Assembly: GCA_010015655.1 (NCBI GenBank)
Contig: ML976661.1
Coordinates: forward strand, 734,955 to 798,954
Source of the DNA: Bimuria novae-zelandiae CBS 107.79
Lineage: Eukaryota > Ascomycota > Dothideomycetes > Pleosporales > Didymosphaeriaceae
Length of the DNA: 64,000 nt
Reading direction: 5' to 3'
How positions within the stretch are numbered: the first letter of the stretch is position 1; every line of letters begins with the position of its first letter. Made by a program: the position numbers and the translations under genes. Below are positions 12,442-24,896 of the stretch, piece by piece. The notes beneath the pieces were generated by a model that saw only the letters and a list, made by a program, of their open reading frames with translations, was not told where the DNA came from and did no database searches.

Positions 12442-13271
12442 ATGGCTCTCTTCGGACAAGTTTGGGACGCTCTCGACAGCTTCGGCCAGGAAGCCGGAAA
12501 GCACATCGGCGGTGTGGCAGCTGATACCTGGAAACACCTGGACGGCTTCGGTCAAGAGGCTAGCAAACATATCGGAGACGCGACTGTCGAGGCCTGGAAG
12601 CACCTGGACGGCTTCGGTCAAGAGGTGAGCAAGAACATCGGGGACGACGCCGAAGGGAACTGGAACCTTCCCGATGCGTTTGGCGAGGCCTTGAAGCAAC
12701 TCGATTCATTTGGCCAGGAAGCGGGGAAGAGCATCGGATGCGCTGTCGGACAGACTCGAAAACATTTCGATGTATTCACACAAGAGGCAGGCAAGAACAG
12801 TGCTGGCGCCGCCGAACACGCTTGGAACTGGATCGCCGAACACCCTAGGGAGACTTTCACCATCGTGAGCTCCGTTTTCGCCGCACCAGTTGCAATTGCC
12901 GTTACTCCGCTCGTCTTGGGTGCTGTTGGTTTCACATCCGGAGGAGTCGCTGCAGGTATGATGATCAAATCCGGGTTCCTCTCGGACGAGGTCGCTAAAC
13001 TTTTGGTATTTGTTTAGGATTCTTTGCTGCTGCCGCCCATGCAGGCATTGGAAATGTGGCCGCTGGTAGCGCTTTCGCTGTTCTACAGAGCGCTGGAGCT
13101 GGTGGCGCTGGTCTTGCGGTTGTGAACAGCATCGTCGGTACTTGCGCCACGTCTAGAGCTGTCGGTGCAACTACGCCTGCTCTCGTCAAAGAAGCAAAGA
13201 AGGGCAATGGCAACGACGAAGAGGGCACCAAGGTGAAGGAAGGGAAAGATCAAGGCGACGAGGACGTCTAG
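12442..13271 (+). CDS. IFI6/IFI27 (ISG12)-like membrane protein with N-terminal 22-residue repeats
   Basis: Two exons (12442-12955, 13018-13271; 62-nt phase-1 intron) give 255 residues. The N-terminal half consists of about five degenerate 22-residue repeats of the type FGQEAxKHIG...WKHLD, predicted to be amphipathic helices. The C-terminal half is the glycine/alanine-rich hydrophobic domain of the interferon-induced 6-16 family: a hydrophobic segment around FTIVSSVFAAPVAIAV, then GFTSGGVAAG, then HAGIGNVAAGSAFA and LQSAGAGGAGLA, followed by a charged Lys/Asp/Glu tail. In animals this family sits in mitochondrial or ER membranes and influences apoptosis; in fungi its role is unknown to me. 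Two further family members lie at 59963-60344 and 60901-61476 with the intron at the same place. Intact coding potential; family call firm, function open. Confidence 0.82.
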
Positions 13272-14488
13272 GACGTCGAGAAACTGGGTGGAGACAACTT
13301 TTCACGTCTTCCGGCTCTGCGGCGCAGTTTTGAGCGCATTCGTGAAGCAAAAGTGTGCGAACGAGCGACGGCGTATCGTGCAATCGGATATATCGGAAAC
13401 TAGCATTGAGAGGTGCTACTTGGGATGCGCTGTTTGTTCGTAGCCGGTGATCATGTCTTTTCTTGCCCCTGAAGTACTAGTGGTAATGGTCGTCACACTA
13501 TTGGATGGACCGACGCTATACGCGGTACGAATGTAGTCGTATACCGTAGCTTGGCAGCTGGCGCGCCGCGTCACCGAACGCGTCACCCCACCATGCAATA
13601 CCCCAACTTCAATGCGCTGCATCTCCACCAATATAGACCCGATTACGGCCGCGATAAAAGTAATTAAATTATAAAAACTAAAAGAATCTTTCTTATATTA
13701 AAAAATTATAAAATTTTTTAGTATTATATAATCTATACTAACGCGCTAGTATAAGTACTTTATTAGCTAGTAGCAGGTTCTTATATAATATAGCTAAAAT
13801 ATTACCTAATAGTAAAAATAAGAGCTTTTATAATATATTAAGCGCCTTATTAAACGTTGCCTTTTTTTTATATAGTAAATAATATAGAGCTTTACCTTTA
13901 TAGTAGCTAAAAAGAATATTAGCTTATTATAAGTTAATTACTTTATCTAGCGTTACGCTAAATCCTTAATACTATAATAAATAACTAATATTAATAATTA
14001 TTATTATAAAACTAATTCCTTAGCTAAATATAAGCTCTACTTTAACCTCCTACAGTAGAAGATAGAGCAGTATCAGATTAAGGCTCGAGATATCTATAAT
14101 ATAGACAAGAAAGGCATCCTACTTGGCATCACCTCTCGCTCAAAGAGGATCTTTAATAGGCCTCTGTACGAGAGCAAGGCTGTAAGGCAAGCTATCCAGG
14201 ATAGCAGCCGCGAGTAGATATCGCTCATAGCCTGTATATGCGCCAACGGATCTGCCCTAGATTTAGCTCTAATCTATTAGGCCACCTCTATAAACATATA
14301 ATTAAGCTAGGTTAAGGATCTTAACCCTTAACACTATTAGGCCTTTATTACTATATCTAAATTTAGCTAGTTAAGTAATTAAATAAGCCTTATATAGCTT
14401 TAGTAGGTATTTAAGTACCTTATAAAGTTAAAAGCTAGATAATTATATTAACTATTAATCCTTAATAGCTATAGATCTTATATTACTA

Positions 14489-16335
14489 ACGTGGTTCACC
14501 ATCGAGCGGGCCAACCCCACCGAGCGGGCCAACTTTGCTAAATGCAGCCCACCTCTAGCTTATACTATAATGCCATCACAACATAACGCGTAACAACCTT
14601 ATACTAAAAGCGCACTATAGCTTGCTATCTAAGCTATAATTAAAGATTATAATAAGAGTAAAAGACGCGTTATTATAGCCTTTAGCGTGCCTTAAATAAT
14701 AGTATAATAATAACGCTAAAGAGCCCTCTCTCGACGCAATCGCGAGCCTAACTTAAAGAAGCTAACTAAGCTAGAGGAGGAGGCTCTAGTCTAACGCATA
14801 CTTAAGCTTAACTAGTAAGGAATAGGTGCAACAAGGGATATAGTCTAAGATATAGCTAATAATCTACTTGCTAAGCGTGGTGGATAGCCTATTAGCAAGT
14901 ACTAAATAGACAGGCTTAAGACGCGTACGCTAGAAATTAAGTTTTAAAAAAGCTATTTATATAATTATTAATAAGCCCTAAACGAAGATCTACGTATTAT
15001 AACGCCCTAGTTTAAGCTAGTTACTAATACTAAGGCTAAGTACGGTATCGCTAATAACGATACGTACAACTTCGACGAGACAGGCTTTATAATAGGGGTA
15101 ATACAGGGTTAGATGGTCTTTACAGGCTCTGAGAAGCGAAGCAACCTAAAAAAGATTTAACCTAGTAATTATAGGTAGGTTACTAATATCTAAGGTGTTA
15201 GCGCTAAAGGCTAGGCTCTACTACCCTTTCTTATCTTCCCTAGTAAGGTTCTAATCACGTCCTAGTTCTATAATCTACCCTAAGACTAGGTTATTAAAGT
15301 TAGTCCTAATAGCTAGACGTTAAACAAGCTTAGCCTTACCTAGCTAAAGCACTTTAATACCTATACTAAGGCGCGTAGTTTAGGTGCACACTAGTTACTA
15401 ATTATAGATAACTATAAGAGCCACTGCTCACACGAATTCCACAAATACTATAAGGAATAGAAGATTATTATTCTCTATATGCCTCCACACTTATCACACC
15501 TCTTGTAGCTACTTAATGTAGGTTGTTTTTTGCCTTTAAAGCGGGCGTATAGTAATAAGATTAGTAGTTTAGCACGGTACGGCACTGAGCAAATTAAGAA
15601 GGAGACCTTTTTACTAGCCTTTAAAGTAGCTTTTAAGAAGGTAATAACAAAGGCGAACATCTACGTAGGCTTTAAAGGCGCTAGATTAGTCCCACACGAC
15701 CTAGAGGCGGTGTTATTAAGACTTAATATAGTTCTTCGTACGCCAACTCCACCTAACGTAGAGGATACCCTATAGGAATTAAAAACACTAAGTAACCTCC
15801 GCGAGATAGAGGCTTAGTTAACGCTAGTTTATAAGCGTGTATAGAAGTATAGAGATTTACTAGTTTCTCTACTTTTTAGAGCTATTAAGTAGCTTAACAA
15901 AGGTGTTGCATTAATAGGGCACGAAATAGTATTAATACGACAGAAAATAGCAGGACTTCGTAAGATAGTAGAGATAGTAATAAAGGTAAAAAGTTAAAAG
16001 AGGAAGTATATTTAGGCAGCTAAGACACTTATAGTAAGAAAGGTAGTTGATTTAATAGCTAAAAAGGATAGTAGTAGGCAAAAGGAGGGTAAAGAGTCTG
16101 CAAAGAGGGTGCGTGGACAGAGGCGCTGTGAACGTTATGGCAAAGCTGGCCACAACGCTCGCACCTGCGCAGTAGAAATTATAGATACATCTAATAGCAA
16201 TAAGTCTAAATAGTATTTCTATGTTCTGCGAATTATAGTAAATTATAGTGGTGTTATAGGAGGCGCTTCGCAATAGACTGACTTTTAAAAAGTGGCCCGC
16301 TCGGTGGGGTTGGCCCGCTCGGTAGTGAACCACGT
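14489..16335 (+). mobile_element. element C: Fot1-type DNA transposon nested in A
   Basis: 1,847 bp with inverted repeats starting ACGTGGTTCACC and TA duplications (14487-14488, 16336-16337). Each end carries two copies of an 18-bp-spaced CGAGCGGGCCAAC motif. Plus-strand transposase remains are clear though stop-ridden: DETGFIIG near 15080, IIDNYKSH near 15400 and then MPPHLSHLL, and a stop-free stretch at 15530-15774 reading PLKRAYSNKISSL and RTPTPPNVEDTL. Near 16125 a Cys/His tail of the type RCERYGKAGHNARTC is typical of fungal Fot1/pogo transposases. It inserted into the transposase gene of A directly after that element's second catalytic motif. Non-functional. Confidence 0.92.
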
Positions 16336-16680
16336 TATAGATTTTATTAATTATTACAATTATAATAGGATCCTATTAGCTATTTATCTACCTTATTTAA
16401 CCTATATATTATAGCCTCTTAATATCTGCGTGTTTAAGCCTCTATTAATAGCGTATTTAAATAAGCTATTAGCCTTCCTATAAAATAGCTAGGGGCTAGC
16501 CGTTATTTCTAAGAGAGACTTCTTTAGCCTATTTTAAAAGGCCTAAGTTAGTACTATAAGGTAGCTATTAATCCTTTTAGCCTTTAAAGCTATAGGTATC
16601 TCCCTACTAGATCTAATAATTATTCTTAAGTAATTTAATTAGACTATACCTTTTAATTAATAATTATAAAAAAGCTTAAC

Positions 16681-16904
16681 TATTAAATCAAGGTCTCTCT
16701 GGTAGCATGACTACCATGGATAACCGAGTAGGAGGAGGGACAAGGCGGGGTGGCTGCAACGTATTGTATTGACTCACCTATTATGTTATTCCTCTTCCGT
16801 GTAAACAGTAACGAGGACGCTACAGTCAGCCGTGCCTCCCTCACACAGTAGGCACTACGGCCCTTCCTTCCACCAACCTGGAATGAACCCATATATTCTC
16901 AACA
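16681..16904 (-). repeat. solo LTR inside element A
   Basis: 224 bp of normal composition within TA-rich DNA, flanked by the perfect 5-bp duplication TTAAC (16676-16680, 16905-16909). On the minus strand it begins TGTTGAGAATATATGG; its other end reads ...TTTAATA, probably CA changed to TA. The transposase remains of A continue on both sides. This suggests an LTR retrotransposon that was lost by LTR-LTR recombination. Confidence 0.72.
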
Positions 16905-18852
16905 TTAACCTTAATACTTAGTGCTTTAGATTAGAGAAAGATTAACCGGCTACTAAAGGCTATTATTAATATAAGGGGTAGTAATAAGACTAAAAAACTA
17001 AATTAAACTGTATACTTAATCTCTATATAAAAGTAACTTTTAAAGTATAAAAATAAAAGTCTATAAGAGGCTTTATTAATGTAAAAGAAATACTTAAAGT
17101 AAAATAAGCTTTTACTTCTTAATTAGCTAAATAAGTATTATAGTAAAGCTATATTTTAGTTATCCTACAGTATATAGCAGGCACGTAATTATTAATATAA
17201 AAAAATACTAAAGCGTAGTAATTATAGCTTTAAAAAAGTAAGTAAGTAGAAGCCTGTTAGGCTAGCTAGTAGCTTAAAATAAGACTACTTTAGGAAAGGC
17301 GTATTACTTAAGTAGCTACTAAAGATACACGCGTAAAGTAAAAGGTTAATAAAGCTATTAAGTAACGCCTTACGTAATAGGCCCGTAAAATATAAAGTTA
17401 ACTTTAAAAATATATTAAAATATCTAAATTAGGTAGTAAAATTATTTTAAAGCTTATTAGTAAAACTATTAAGAAAAAATAGCCTTAGCGTAAAGCTATA
17501 AATATTAATAAAGTCTTATTTATTATATCTGCCTTAAAGTCGCGCAGCGGCTAAATAATTAAAATACTAAAAATATATTAATTATTTAAGTAGCTAGTAA
17601 TTATTTATAGGCCTTAGAGACCTTAACTCTAAAAAATCTTGTAATAATATTAATTATAGGTAGCTTAGTAGCCTCATGTTGCTGGCTGAGCGATCATGTT
17701 GGGGTGGCGCGTTTGGTGACGCGGCGCGCCAACTGCCAAGCTACGGTAACATGTTGGTTCAGCACTTGGCGCGGTTCGGCAAATGGCGCACCCTAACCAA
17801 ATCACGCAGTTTATAACACCTCGTTACTAAGCTATCTATAATAGCTAGAATATTCTAATAATTTATTTAATTACTATATAAATTACTGCAAAAAAAATAT
17901 ACTATTAGAATTTCGCTAAAAGTTTAATGTTGCGGCCACAGCGCATTGTTGCTGTAGGTGCTAGATCACGTCCTATTTCATCACCCTCATCCCCCCTACC
18001 CTCTGTAACCACCACACGCTGTTTTTTCTTCTATTTTAGCGCTGCGGCAGGCTTTGAGGCCTTCCTCTTTCCCATTTGGGAAGTTTGTATAGCCTTTTTA
18101 GAGTTTTCTTTTTCCTGAATCTTCCGTTGTTGCTCAGCCTTTTTCTCCGCCACAATCCTCTCCTTTTCCTCCCTCTTCTCAGCCCTCAACCTTTCTCTCT
18201 CCTTCTTCTCCTGTAGCTGGCGTAGTTTGGCTGAGGCTGTTTCTGCCTTCTTACGCGCTTTTTCGAGTTCTACTTTCTCTTTCTCCCTATCCATCACGCT
18301 CTCGCGTACTCTGGCCTCCCTTAGCTTCCTTGGGGACCAGAAAACTGCTCCACTATGGTACTCCTTGCGTTACTGCAGGTCTATAGGATTGCTCTTCTTC
18401 TACTGCTTCTTCTTAACTTGTAAGGCCTTTGTAAGACCTTGTATCTCAGTGTGGAGTAAGTCATTTTGAATAGAGATATAGTGGAGAGAAAGCTTTAGCT
18501 TTTGCACCTCCTTACTACCCTCCTCCCTTATAGTCTTACGCATAAGGGTCTCTATTTTAAGCTAACCCTTACTACTAAGTATAGAGGTACTGCTTTTTCT
18601 TAAATCCTGCTCTACTAGAGTTAATAGCCTGTACTTCTAAAGGATAGCCTTAGGGTTACAAGGCTATATACTAATAGCTTTAAAGGACTTTAGAATTATT
18701 ACCTCTTTAAAGAAGGACACCTAGGCCTCTTAAAATAATAAGAAGAAGTCTCCTTTCTTTACTAAAAGTAGCCCTTAGGCCTTATAGAGATAGGTAGTAA
18801 GGGCTTTTAAGTAGGCAGATAAGAGAGGCTTAAAAAGTACTATATTAAGGGG

Positions 18853-19313
18853 TGTTAGGTTCCATCTAAGATAGCTAATCCTAAATGGGCTATGGTTGGT
18901 TCTCGGGCAGGAGTACTTGGTAGGACGGGAGAGGGTCGTAGTGATAGCTTGCGCTTGTCACTGGGGCGTTGGTATCAAAGGTGTGTACAGCACAATCAAA
19001 TCAACAAGGTTGCTTATTTAGATCCAAACGATAGATTGATAAACAAGATTGAACACGAATATCCTGGGAGGGATATTCGAGCTCTCTATATACTACGTGA
19101 ATCCTTTTCTGCCATCCTGCATCCTTTTACCATCCAACCCTTGGCGGGATGGTGCTGCCATCCGGGATGTTACTGCCATCCTGTTCTTGGCAGGATGGTT
19201 CCTCTTGGCAGGATGGTAGGTCACGTGATCTCGGTAGTGCAGTCCCACCGATGGTTACCCCGCGGCTGCCCATCGTTGGTCCTTGACACTTGTAGGTCGC
19301 TCGGATCCTAACA
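18853..19313. repeat. 461-bp solo LTR inside element B
   Basis: Starts TGTTAGG, ends CCTAACA, and is flanked by a perfect 5-bp duplication AGGGG (18848-18852, 19314-19318). It has normal base composition while everything around it is RIP-degraded. It contains several copies of a GGCAGGATGG/CCATCCTGCC motif around 19110-19220. An open frame across it (18892-19311) is not a gene. No internal retrotransposon sequence accompanies it, so orientation is undetermined. Confidence 0.85.
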
Positions 19314-19781
19314 AGGGGCTATAGTGTATGCGTTAAATAAAAAGGTAAAATTATAAGGAGAATTTAATTATAGTTATAATAGTTAATAAACTCCTTTATT
19401 ACGTAGGACCTATAACTATCTATAATTAGTAGTTAGTAGGATTAACAAGCTTTTACTTTTATATACTAATTAAAGACCTACTTAAACTACGTTAGGCCTA
19501 TTGTCAGATTTGATAGTGTTCTGTCACTTTGAGATAATGCAATGATGAGAATTTGATGGATGTGATGATTGATTAATGATGTTCGTGTTCTGTGTTCCTG
19601 GAATGCAGATGTGTGCGAGGCTCCAAATAAGTGCCGCTGCAGCGCTAGCCCTATTTAGAATAGTACAAAAGAGAGAGTGCTCCAGCCTTATATCCACAAC
19701 AGATAGAGGCTATATAATCGGACACCTATATTATTATTACTTTATTTATTAAAAGATATAGTAATAAATACCTCGTACTTC

Positions 19782-19953
19782 TGTCAGATAGAATAAGCTG
19801 CGGTAAGGTTAGATCTGTATAATCAAGCAGGGACCACTTGGCTTAGCACACTAGCAAAATATCCGAAACCAACTGAACACAGTGGAGAATACAAAATAAA
19901 AACAACAAATACTATCAAGTTGCATTAACATCTACTTATTATACTATCTAATA
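19782..19953 (+). repeat. left LTR of Copia-2
   Basis: 172 bp; differs from the right LTR mainly by transitions, including CTGACA to CTAATA at its end. Confidence 0.92.
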
Positions 19954-22900
19954 ATTAAGAGTCTTACTGTCCTGACTAATATAATATGGCGCAACTCTCA
20001 AACCGCGATTCTACGGTACACCTAAACACCTCCGCAGACCACAGGGGGTGGAGAACACAACTCTAGGCAAGATGCGTAGTATATAATATTTAGGATAAAG
20101 TTAATCTAAATTTAACTACGCTATTAACCCCGAAACCGCTGCTAATAAGGGCTCTAGTTGTTACTAACTACGCGCCAGTCGCGAATATTAAAGTCTTAAT
20201 AAGACTAACTAAACTATTAGCTAGAGGCTAGAAGGCTTTTAAAGAAGACCTTAAATACTACAAGATCCTCTTTAAGTAATATAAGAGCGATTAATACGAA
20301 TATAAGAAGGAGTAATTAAGCCTTTAGCACATCGTTGCGTTTATCTAATTAACTGTGTTACCGCACCTACTACGCACATGTTACCTACTAGACAAGCCAC
20401 TATAATAGTGGATTACCGATCTGTAGAAGACAATTGGCATGAGCGACTAACTCGAACGAGAATAAGCACGTACTAGATACCATGCGGCACTTAAGCCAAT
20501 GAGAAGCCCTTAATAATAGGATACTTGGCTAGCTAAGTACGACAAAGCAGCTACGGAAGCAGAAGCCTTCTAAGTTACTAAGCTATTACAAATTAATGTA
20601 ATTATAAAAGACTTTATAGATGCCGTAAACAAGGTTGCTCCTATATAGTCTATAAATTTTTAAGACAATGGTCGATTCGCAGCTAGTATAGATCGAAAAA
20701 AGATAATATAACGCTTCTAAGAACACATAATAACCAATTATCCCCTTAGATTAGGGAAACACAAAGCATTTATGTCTAATAATACATTATTTTTCGCTAA
20801 AGGTAGTGCACCTACCTAGGGCAATAATAAGGACGCCTATCCTACCAAAAGCGCGTTATTAAAACAAAACCAGGGTAGACCTTGTAATCAACGTACAGCG
20901 GGCAGGAAAACCACCATGCTTAAATAGCCTATAGATTTAGAGCCTACTACTATAAGAGGAGCAAAATGCCTTGCATGTGGACAACGCTATAGTATAAGGG
21001 ACTGCTATTATGTCAATCTAGACAAGGCTCCTGAATGGTGGAAACCAAACGAGAGTATTAGCGAGCTCATATAATTTAAGCGTAAGAAAGACGCAACGTT
21101 CTAAAGGCTAATTTATAGATAAAGTAGGACCTAATTAAGAACACTAATTACGAAATAATCGCACACTCTAACGCCCGAGATCCTTAAAAATTAACTAGAG
21201 GGCCGGAGAATTGCTGCTACTAAAGCAGCTTTTAACTCAGTAGTAGAAGGAAGAGATACTACTAATTATTTACTATAGAAGTTATTTATCCTTAACTTAG
21301 GATTAACCTGCTATATTACTAACAACCCTAATTACATTTACAGTTTCTGACCACCACTGCCCGGAGACTATATATGGGCCGGAAATTCCAAAGTGTGGAT
21401 TAGAGGATATGGGTCTATTGACCTTACTCTAAAGAACAACACTAGAATAATAAAATTAATCTTATAAGATGTGGCTATTTGCCTAGACCTATTATGTAAC
21501 TTAGTGTTATTCTAACTGTTAAGGCACAAAGGGATCTAGTAGGACATATAAATAGACCTAACTACTCTCTAAGGAGCTAAGAATAGAGCTATTAGAATTA
21601 TAACTAAGATATTTAGACAGTGGGTGCTGGAATACAATCCGCTACCACTTGCCATATATCACACACACAAGATCACTACAAGAACCAAAAGAGGACTGTA
21701 AAAGGCCTTAGCTATGCTGTGGCATAAAAGACTAGGACACCTAGGCCTAGCGGCTATTAAACACCTAGTGCAGCAAACTGAAGGGGTGCGTGTCAAAGGT
21801 ATTATAACTATAGAATGCAACTTATGCGGGAGAGCAAAGTCCAGATAGTAGATAAGCCGCGCCCCACGAATAAACGAAGATGGACCTGGAGAGAGGCTTA
21901 GCATTAACTTCCACACATACGAGATCTAAGGAGTCACTAAAGAGAAGAGTTAATTACTAATTACTAATAAGTTTTTAGGCATGCAATAGGACCTCTACTT
22001 TACAGATTATTAAATAGCAAAGTTAATTATTAATGCCCTTTTAGTATTTATCTTATTCCTTAAGAACCACTACAACATCTCTATTAAGACTATTAAAGTA
22101 GATAACGAGATCGCCATAGTTAAACTAGAAGTTAAGAAATAGTTAATAACCTAAGGAATAATTATGGAGCCTTTCGCACTAGATACACAATTACAAAATA
22201 GAGGCGCAGAACGCTTAGGGGGTGTAAATAAGGAGAAAGCTCGTGCTATACGACTTAATGCCAACCTATCCTAGGAGCTGTGGCCTGAGATTACAAGAGC
22301 CGCTGTATACCTCTACAATCGAACACTAAACTATGCAAATCACTAGAAAACACTATACGAGATATTCTTTACACGAGTCGCTTTTAGCAATAGGATAGTC
22401 ACGTTACTACGAAAACCTAATATTATACACTTAAAAGCGTACGGCTGCAAGGCATTTGCAATGACTAATAATACTTACTAAGGTAAATTACGCCTACAAC
22501 GTCTTGACCCGAAGGCATAGATTGGTTATCTAGTTAGATACCAATTATCAAACATCTACCAAATATAGATACCGTCACTTGGCAAAGTAATAAGTACCCA
22601 GGACGTTATCTTTAACGAAGAGTTAGTATTTAACAGGAAAATTAAGGACCTTATAGACAGTCTTATACACAGCACGCTTTAAGAAATAGTAACGCACGTA
22701 AGAACTATTAAGTTACTAACTCTTACCTAATAACCACAAATAGACTCCTTTTATAAGGATAAAGCCACTGTAGATTTGTTAGAATAACAAGATAAAGCAG
22801 ATCCACTAGGCTACTATTAAGGAAGGAAGATTAGGGATAGCTACTTAACTCCTTTAACTACACTGCTACCTGTCGCGTTACTTGCATAGTTAATAGCTAG

Positions 22901-24724
22901 AGACTAAATAAGTCTAACGCAACAAGCGTCCTCTATAACTATCCCTTAGGTAGTAGCTTTTATAGCGGGAACCCAAGCTAGCCATGTTAGAAAATATAAA
23001 GGAGAAGTTATAGATAAGGCTAAGATAATAAGAATGCTTGCTAAAGGCTTAAAGCCCTATTAAAGTTAACTTCCACCTCTACCAACGTGCCAAACTAAGC
23101 TTAAGGATTACCTAATAGGTGAGATATTCTAAGAGGCTAAGCAAGTGCATCTTGCAAGCTACTAAAAGATAAAATTATAGTTAGAAATTCTAGTAAAGAA
23201 GATTAAACTAATAGGATAGCAGATCCTTAACTGCATGTGGGTATATACCTATAAACTTAATAAGCACTATTGCTTGCTAAAGTGCAAGACGCGACTAGTT
23301 GTCTAAGGCGATTAGTAATGAAATATTACCTCGCAAGACACTTACGCAGCCACGCTTACTAGCTGGTTATTTTGAATAATAATGGCAATAGTAGCTTACT
23401 ATAATATGGAGCTTACGCAGTACGACGTCACTAACGCTTTTGTTTACGTAATAATAGATTAAGAGGTGTACATGAGAATGCCTTAGGGTTATTAGAAGCC
23501 TAGAATAATATTGTAAGTAAATAAAGCACTATACGGCCTTCACATTTTACTACTCCTTTAGCAGAGAGAATTTACAATAACGCTTAAAGCGCTAGGCTTC
23601 TAGATAGTGCCTTATAAGCCGTGCTACCTAATTAAAGATAGAGTTATTATATTCTTTTACGTTGACGACATTATACTCGCGTACCACAAGGACAAAGAAC
23701 AAGAAGCTTAATAAGTAATTAAACGCTTATAAGACAAGTACACTCTTACTAGAGGAAATAATCTTTAATAGTTTCTTAGCATAGAGGTTGTACGGGACTA
23801 AATAAGCCGCAAGATTTAACTATTACAGGCCTCCTATTTAGACAAGATTAGCTAACTAGCAGACAAGATAAATATTTAATATAACACTCTAATAGCTACG
23901 ATTAAATTACTACTAAGGAAAGGGTTAGTAACACTAACTAAGATTAATAAATTTTAACGCAAGATTAGATTGCTACTTTTTACTATAGTTACTACCAGGC
24001 TAGACATTGCCTTTGCAACATCACGATTAGCTCGATTTCTGTTAAACCTAGGGACTGAGCACTAAGACGCAGCAGACCGAGTTCTCCTATACCTTTAAAG
24101 TACAAAGCAGCGAGCCCTATAGCTTAAAGGTAACACTAGACTTTAGATTGCAAGCGATGCATTATTTGCTAATAATATAATAGACCGCAAGAGCTCCTAA
24201 GGTTACGCTATTAAGCTCTTTAGTGGTTTTATCGCCTAGAAAGCAAATAAATAAAACACTATAATAATATTAACTACTAAGGCCGAGCTGCTAGCTCTCT
24301 CTTAGGTAGCTAAGGAAGCACTCTTTGTCTTAAGACTACTTTAAGAACTTAAGATTAAACTGGACGCGCGGACAGTCACTATTTAGTGTAATAATAAATA
24401 AACTATACGCCTAGTAACTAAGGAGGTTTCCCGCCTCCAAACCAAACTTTGGCATGTGGACGTCCATAACCACTAGATCCGATAAGAAGTATCTATAGGC
24501 AGGATTAAGGTAGAGCATGTGTAGTTAGCAGACATAATTGCTAATAGCCTTATAAAGGTCCTCTCTAAGAGCAAGTGGGAGGGTTTTCTCTAACAACTTA
24601 GATTAGTTAATGTAGAGACTAAGGAGGTAACAAATACTGTGCCTCTTAAGGAGATTTAAGAGTAACTTAAAGACCTTACAATTACATAAGTGCCAGCTTA
24701 AAGAGTTTCCAAGCTAAAGGGGTG

Positions 24725-24896
24725 TGTTAGATAGAATAAGCTACGGTGAGGTCAGATCTATACAATCGAGCAGGGACCACTTGGCTTGGCACACTAGCAA
24801 AATATCCGAAACCAACTGAACACAGTGGAGAATACAAAACAAAAACAACAAATACTATTAAGTTGCATTAACATCTACTTATCATACCATCTGACA
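24725..24896 (+). repeat. right LTR of Copia-2
   Basis: 172 bp, preceded by a purine-rich tract AAAGGGGTG and followed by the ACTTC target duplication. Confidence 0.92.

Larger units (their letters stand above)
13544..17746 (+). mobile_element. element A: pogo/Fot1-type DNA transposon carrying nested insertions
   Basis: Bounded by long imperfect inverted repeats (CCGTAGCTTGGCAG... at 13544 and its complement ending at 17746) and by TA on both sides. Degraded plus-strand remains match the fungal DDE_1 transposase: IYNIDKKGILLGI and IQDSSRE with IACICANGSALDL at about 14090-14280, then the second catalytic region just before 14487. The reading resumes at 16338 with PLNICVFKPL and KRDFFSLF. The interruption is element C, inserted inside the gene, and a solo LTR at 16681-16904. 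Without them element A would be about 2.1 kb. All frames contain stops; the interior is TA-rich while the terminal repeats remain GC-rich. Confidence 0.85.
19782..24896 (+). mobile_element. complete, RIP-degraded Ty1/Copia retrotransposon (Copia-2)
   Basis: 5,115 bp with 172-bp LTRs (19782-19953, 24725-24896; TGTCAGATAG or TGTTAGATAG ... CTGACA) and a 5-bp duplication ACTTC. Plus-strand remains follow Copia order: gag; a zinc knuckle at about 20968-21012 reading CLACGQRYSIRDC with the His changed to Tyr; a GAG-pre-integrase stretch LWHKRLGHLGLAAI near 21714; integrase to about 22620 with YNRTL; RT with an intact FYVDDIILA near 23650; RNase H from about 24130 with a KAELLALS stretch. Stops occur throughout. 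Its LTRs differ from those of Copia-1, so it is a separate family. It inserted into the transposase gene of element B. Confidence 0.94.

Noticed and set aside
15530..15775. 81-codon frame as a host gene
   Set aside because: It is the C-terminal part of the transposase of element C, in frame with degraded catalytic motifs.
14489..16335. CRISPR-like repeat arrangement at the element C ends
   Set aside because: Only two motif copies per end in inverted orientation; they are transposon subterminal repeats in a eukaryote.
18031..18297. Lys/Glu-rich minus-strand frame as a small host coiled-coil protein
   Set aside because: It is the typical C-terminus of a pogo/Fot1 transposase and lies inside element B in the right place and strand.
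18892..19311. 139-codon open frame
   Set aside because: It lies wholly inside the solo LTR 18853-19313 and has no protein-like pattern.
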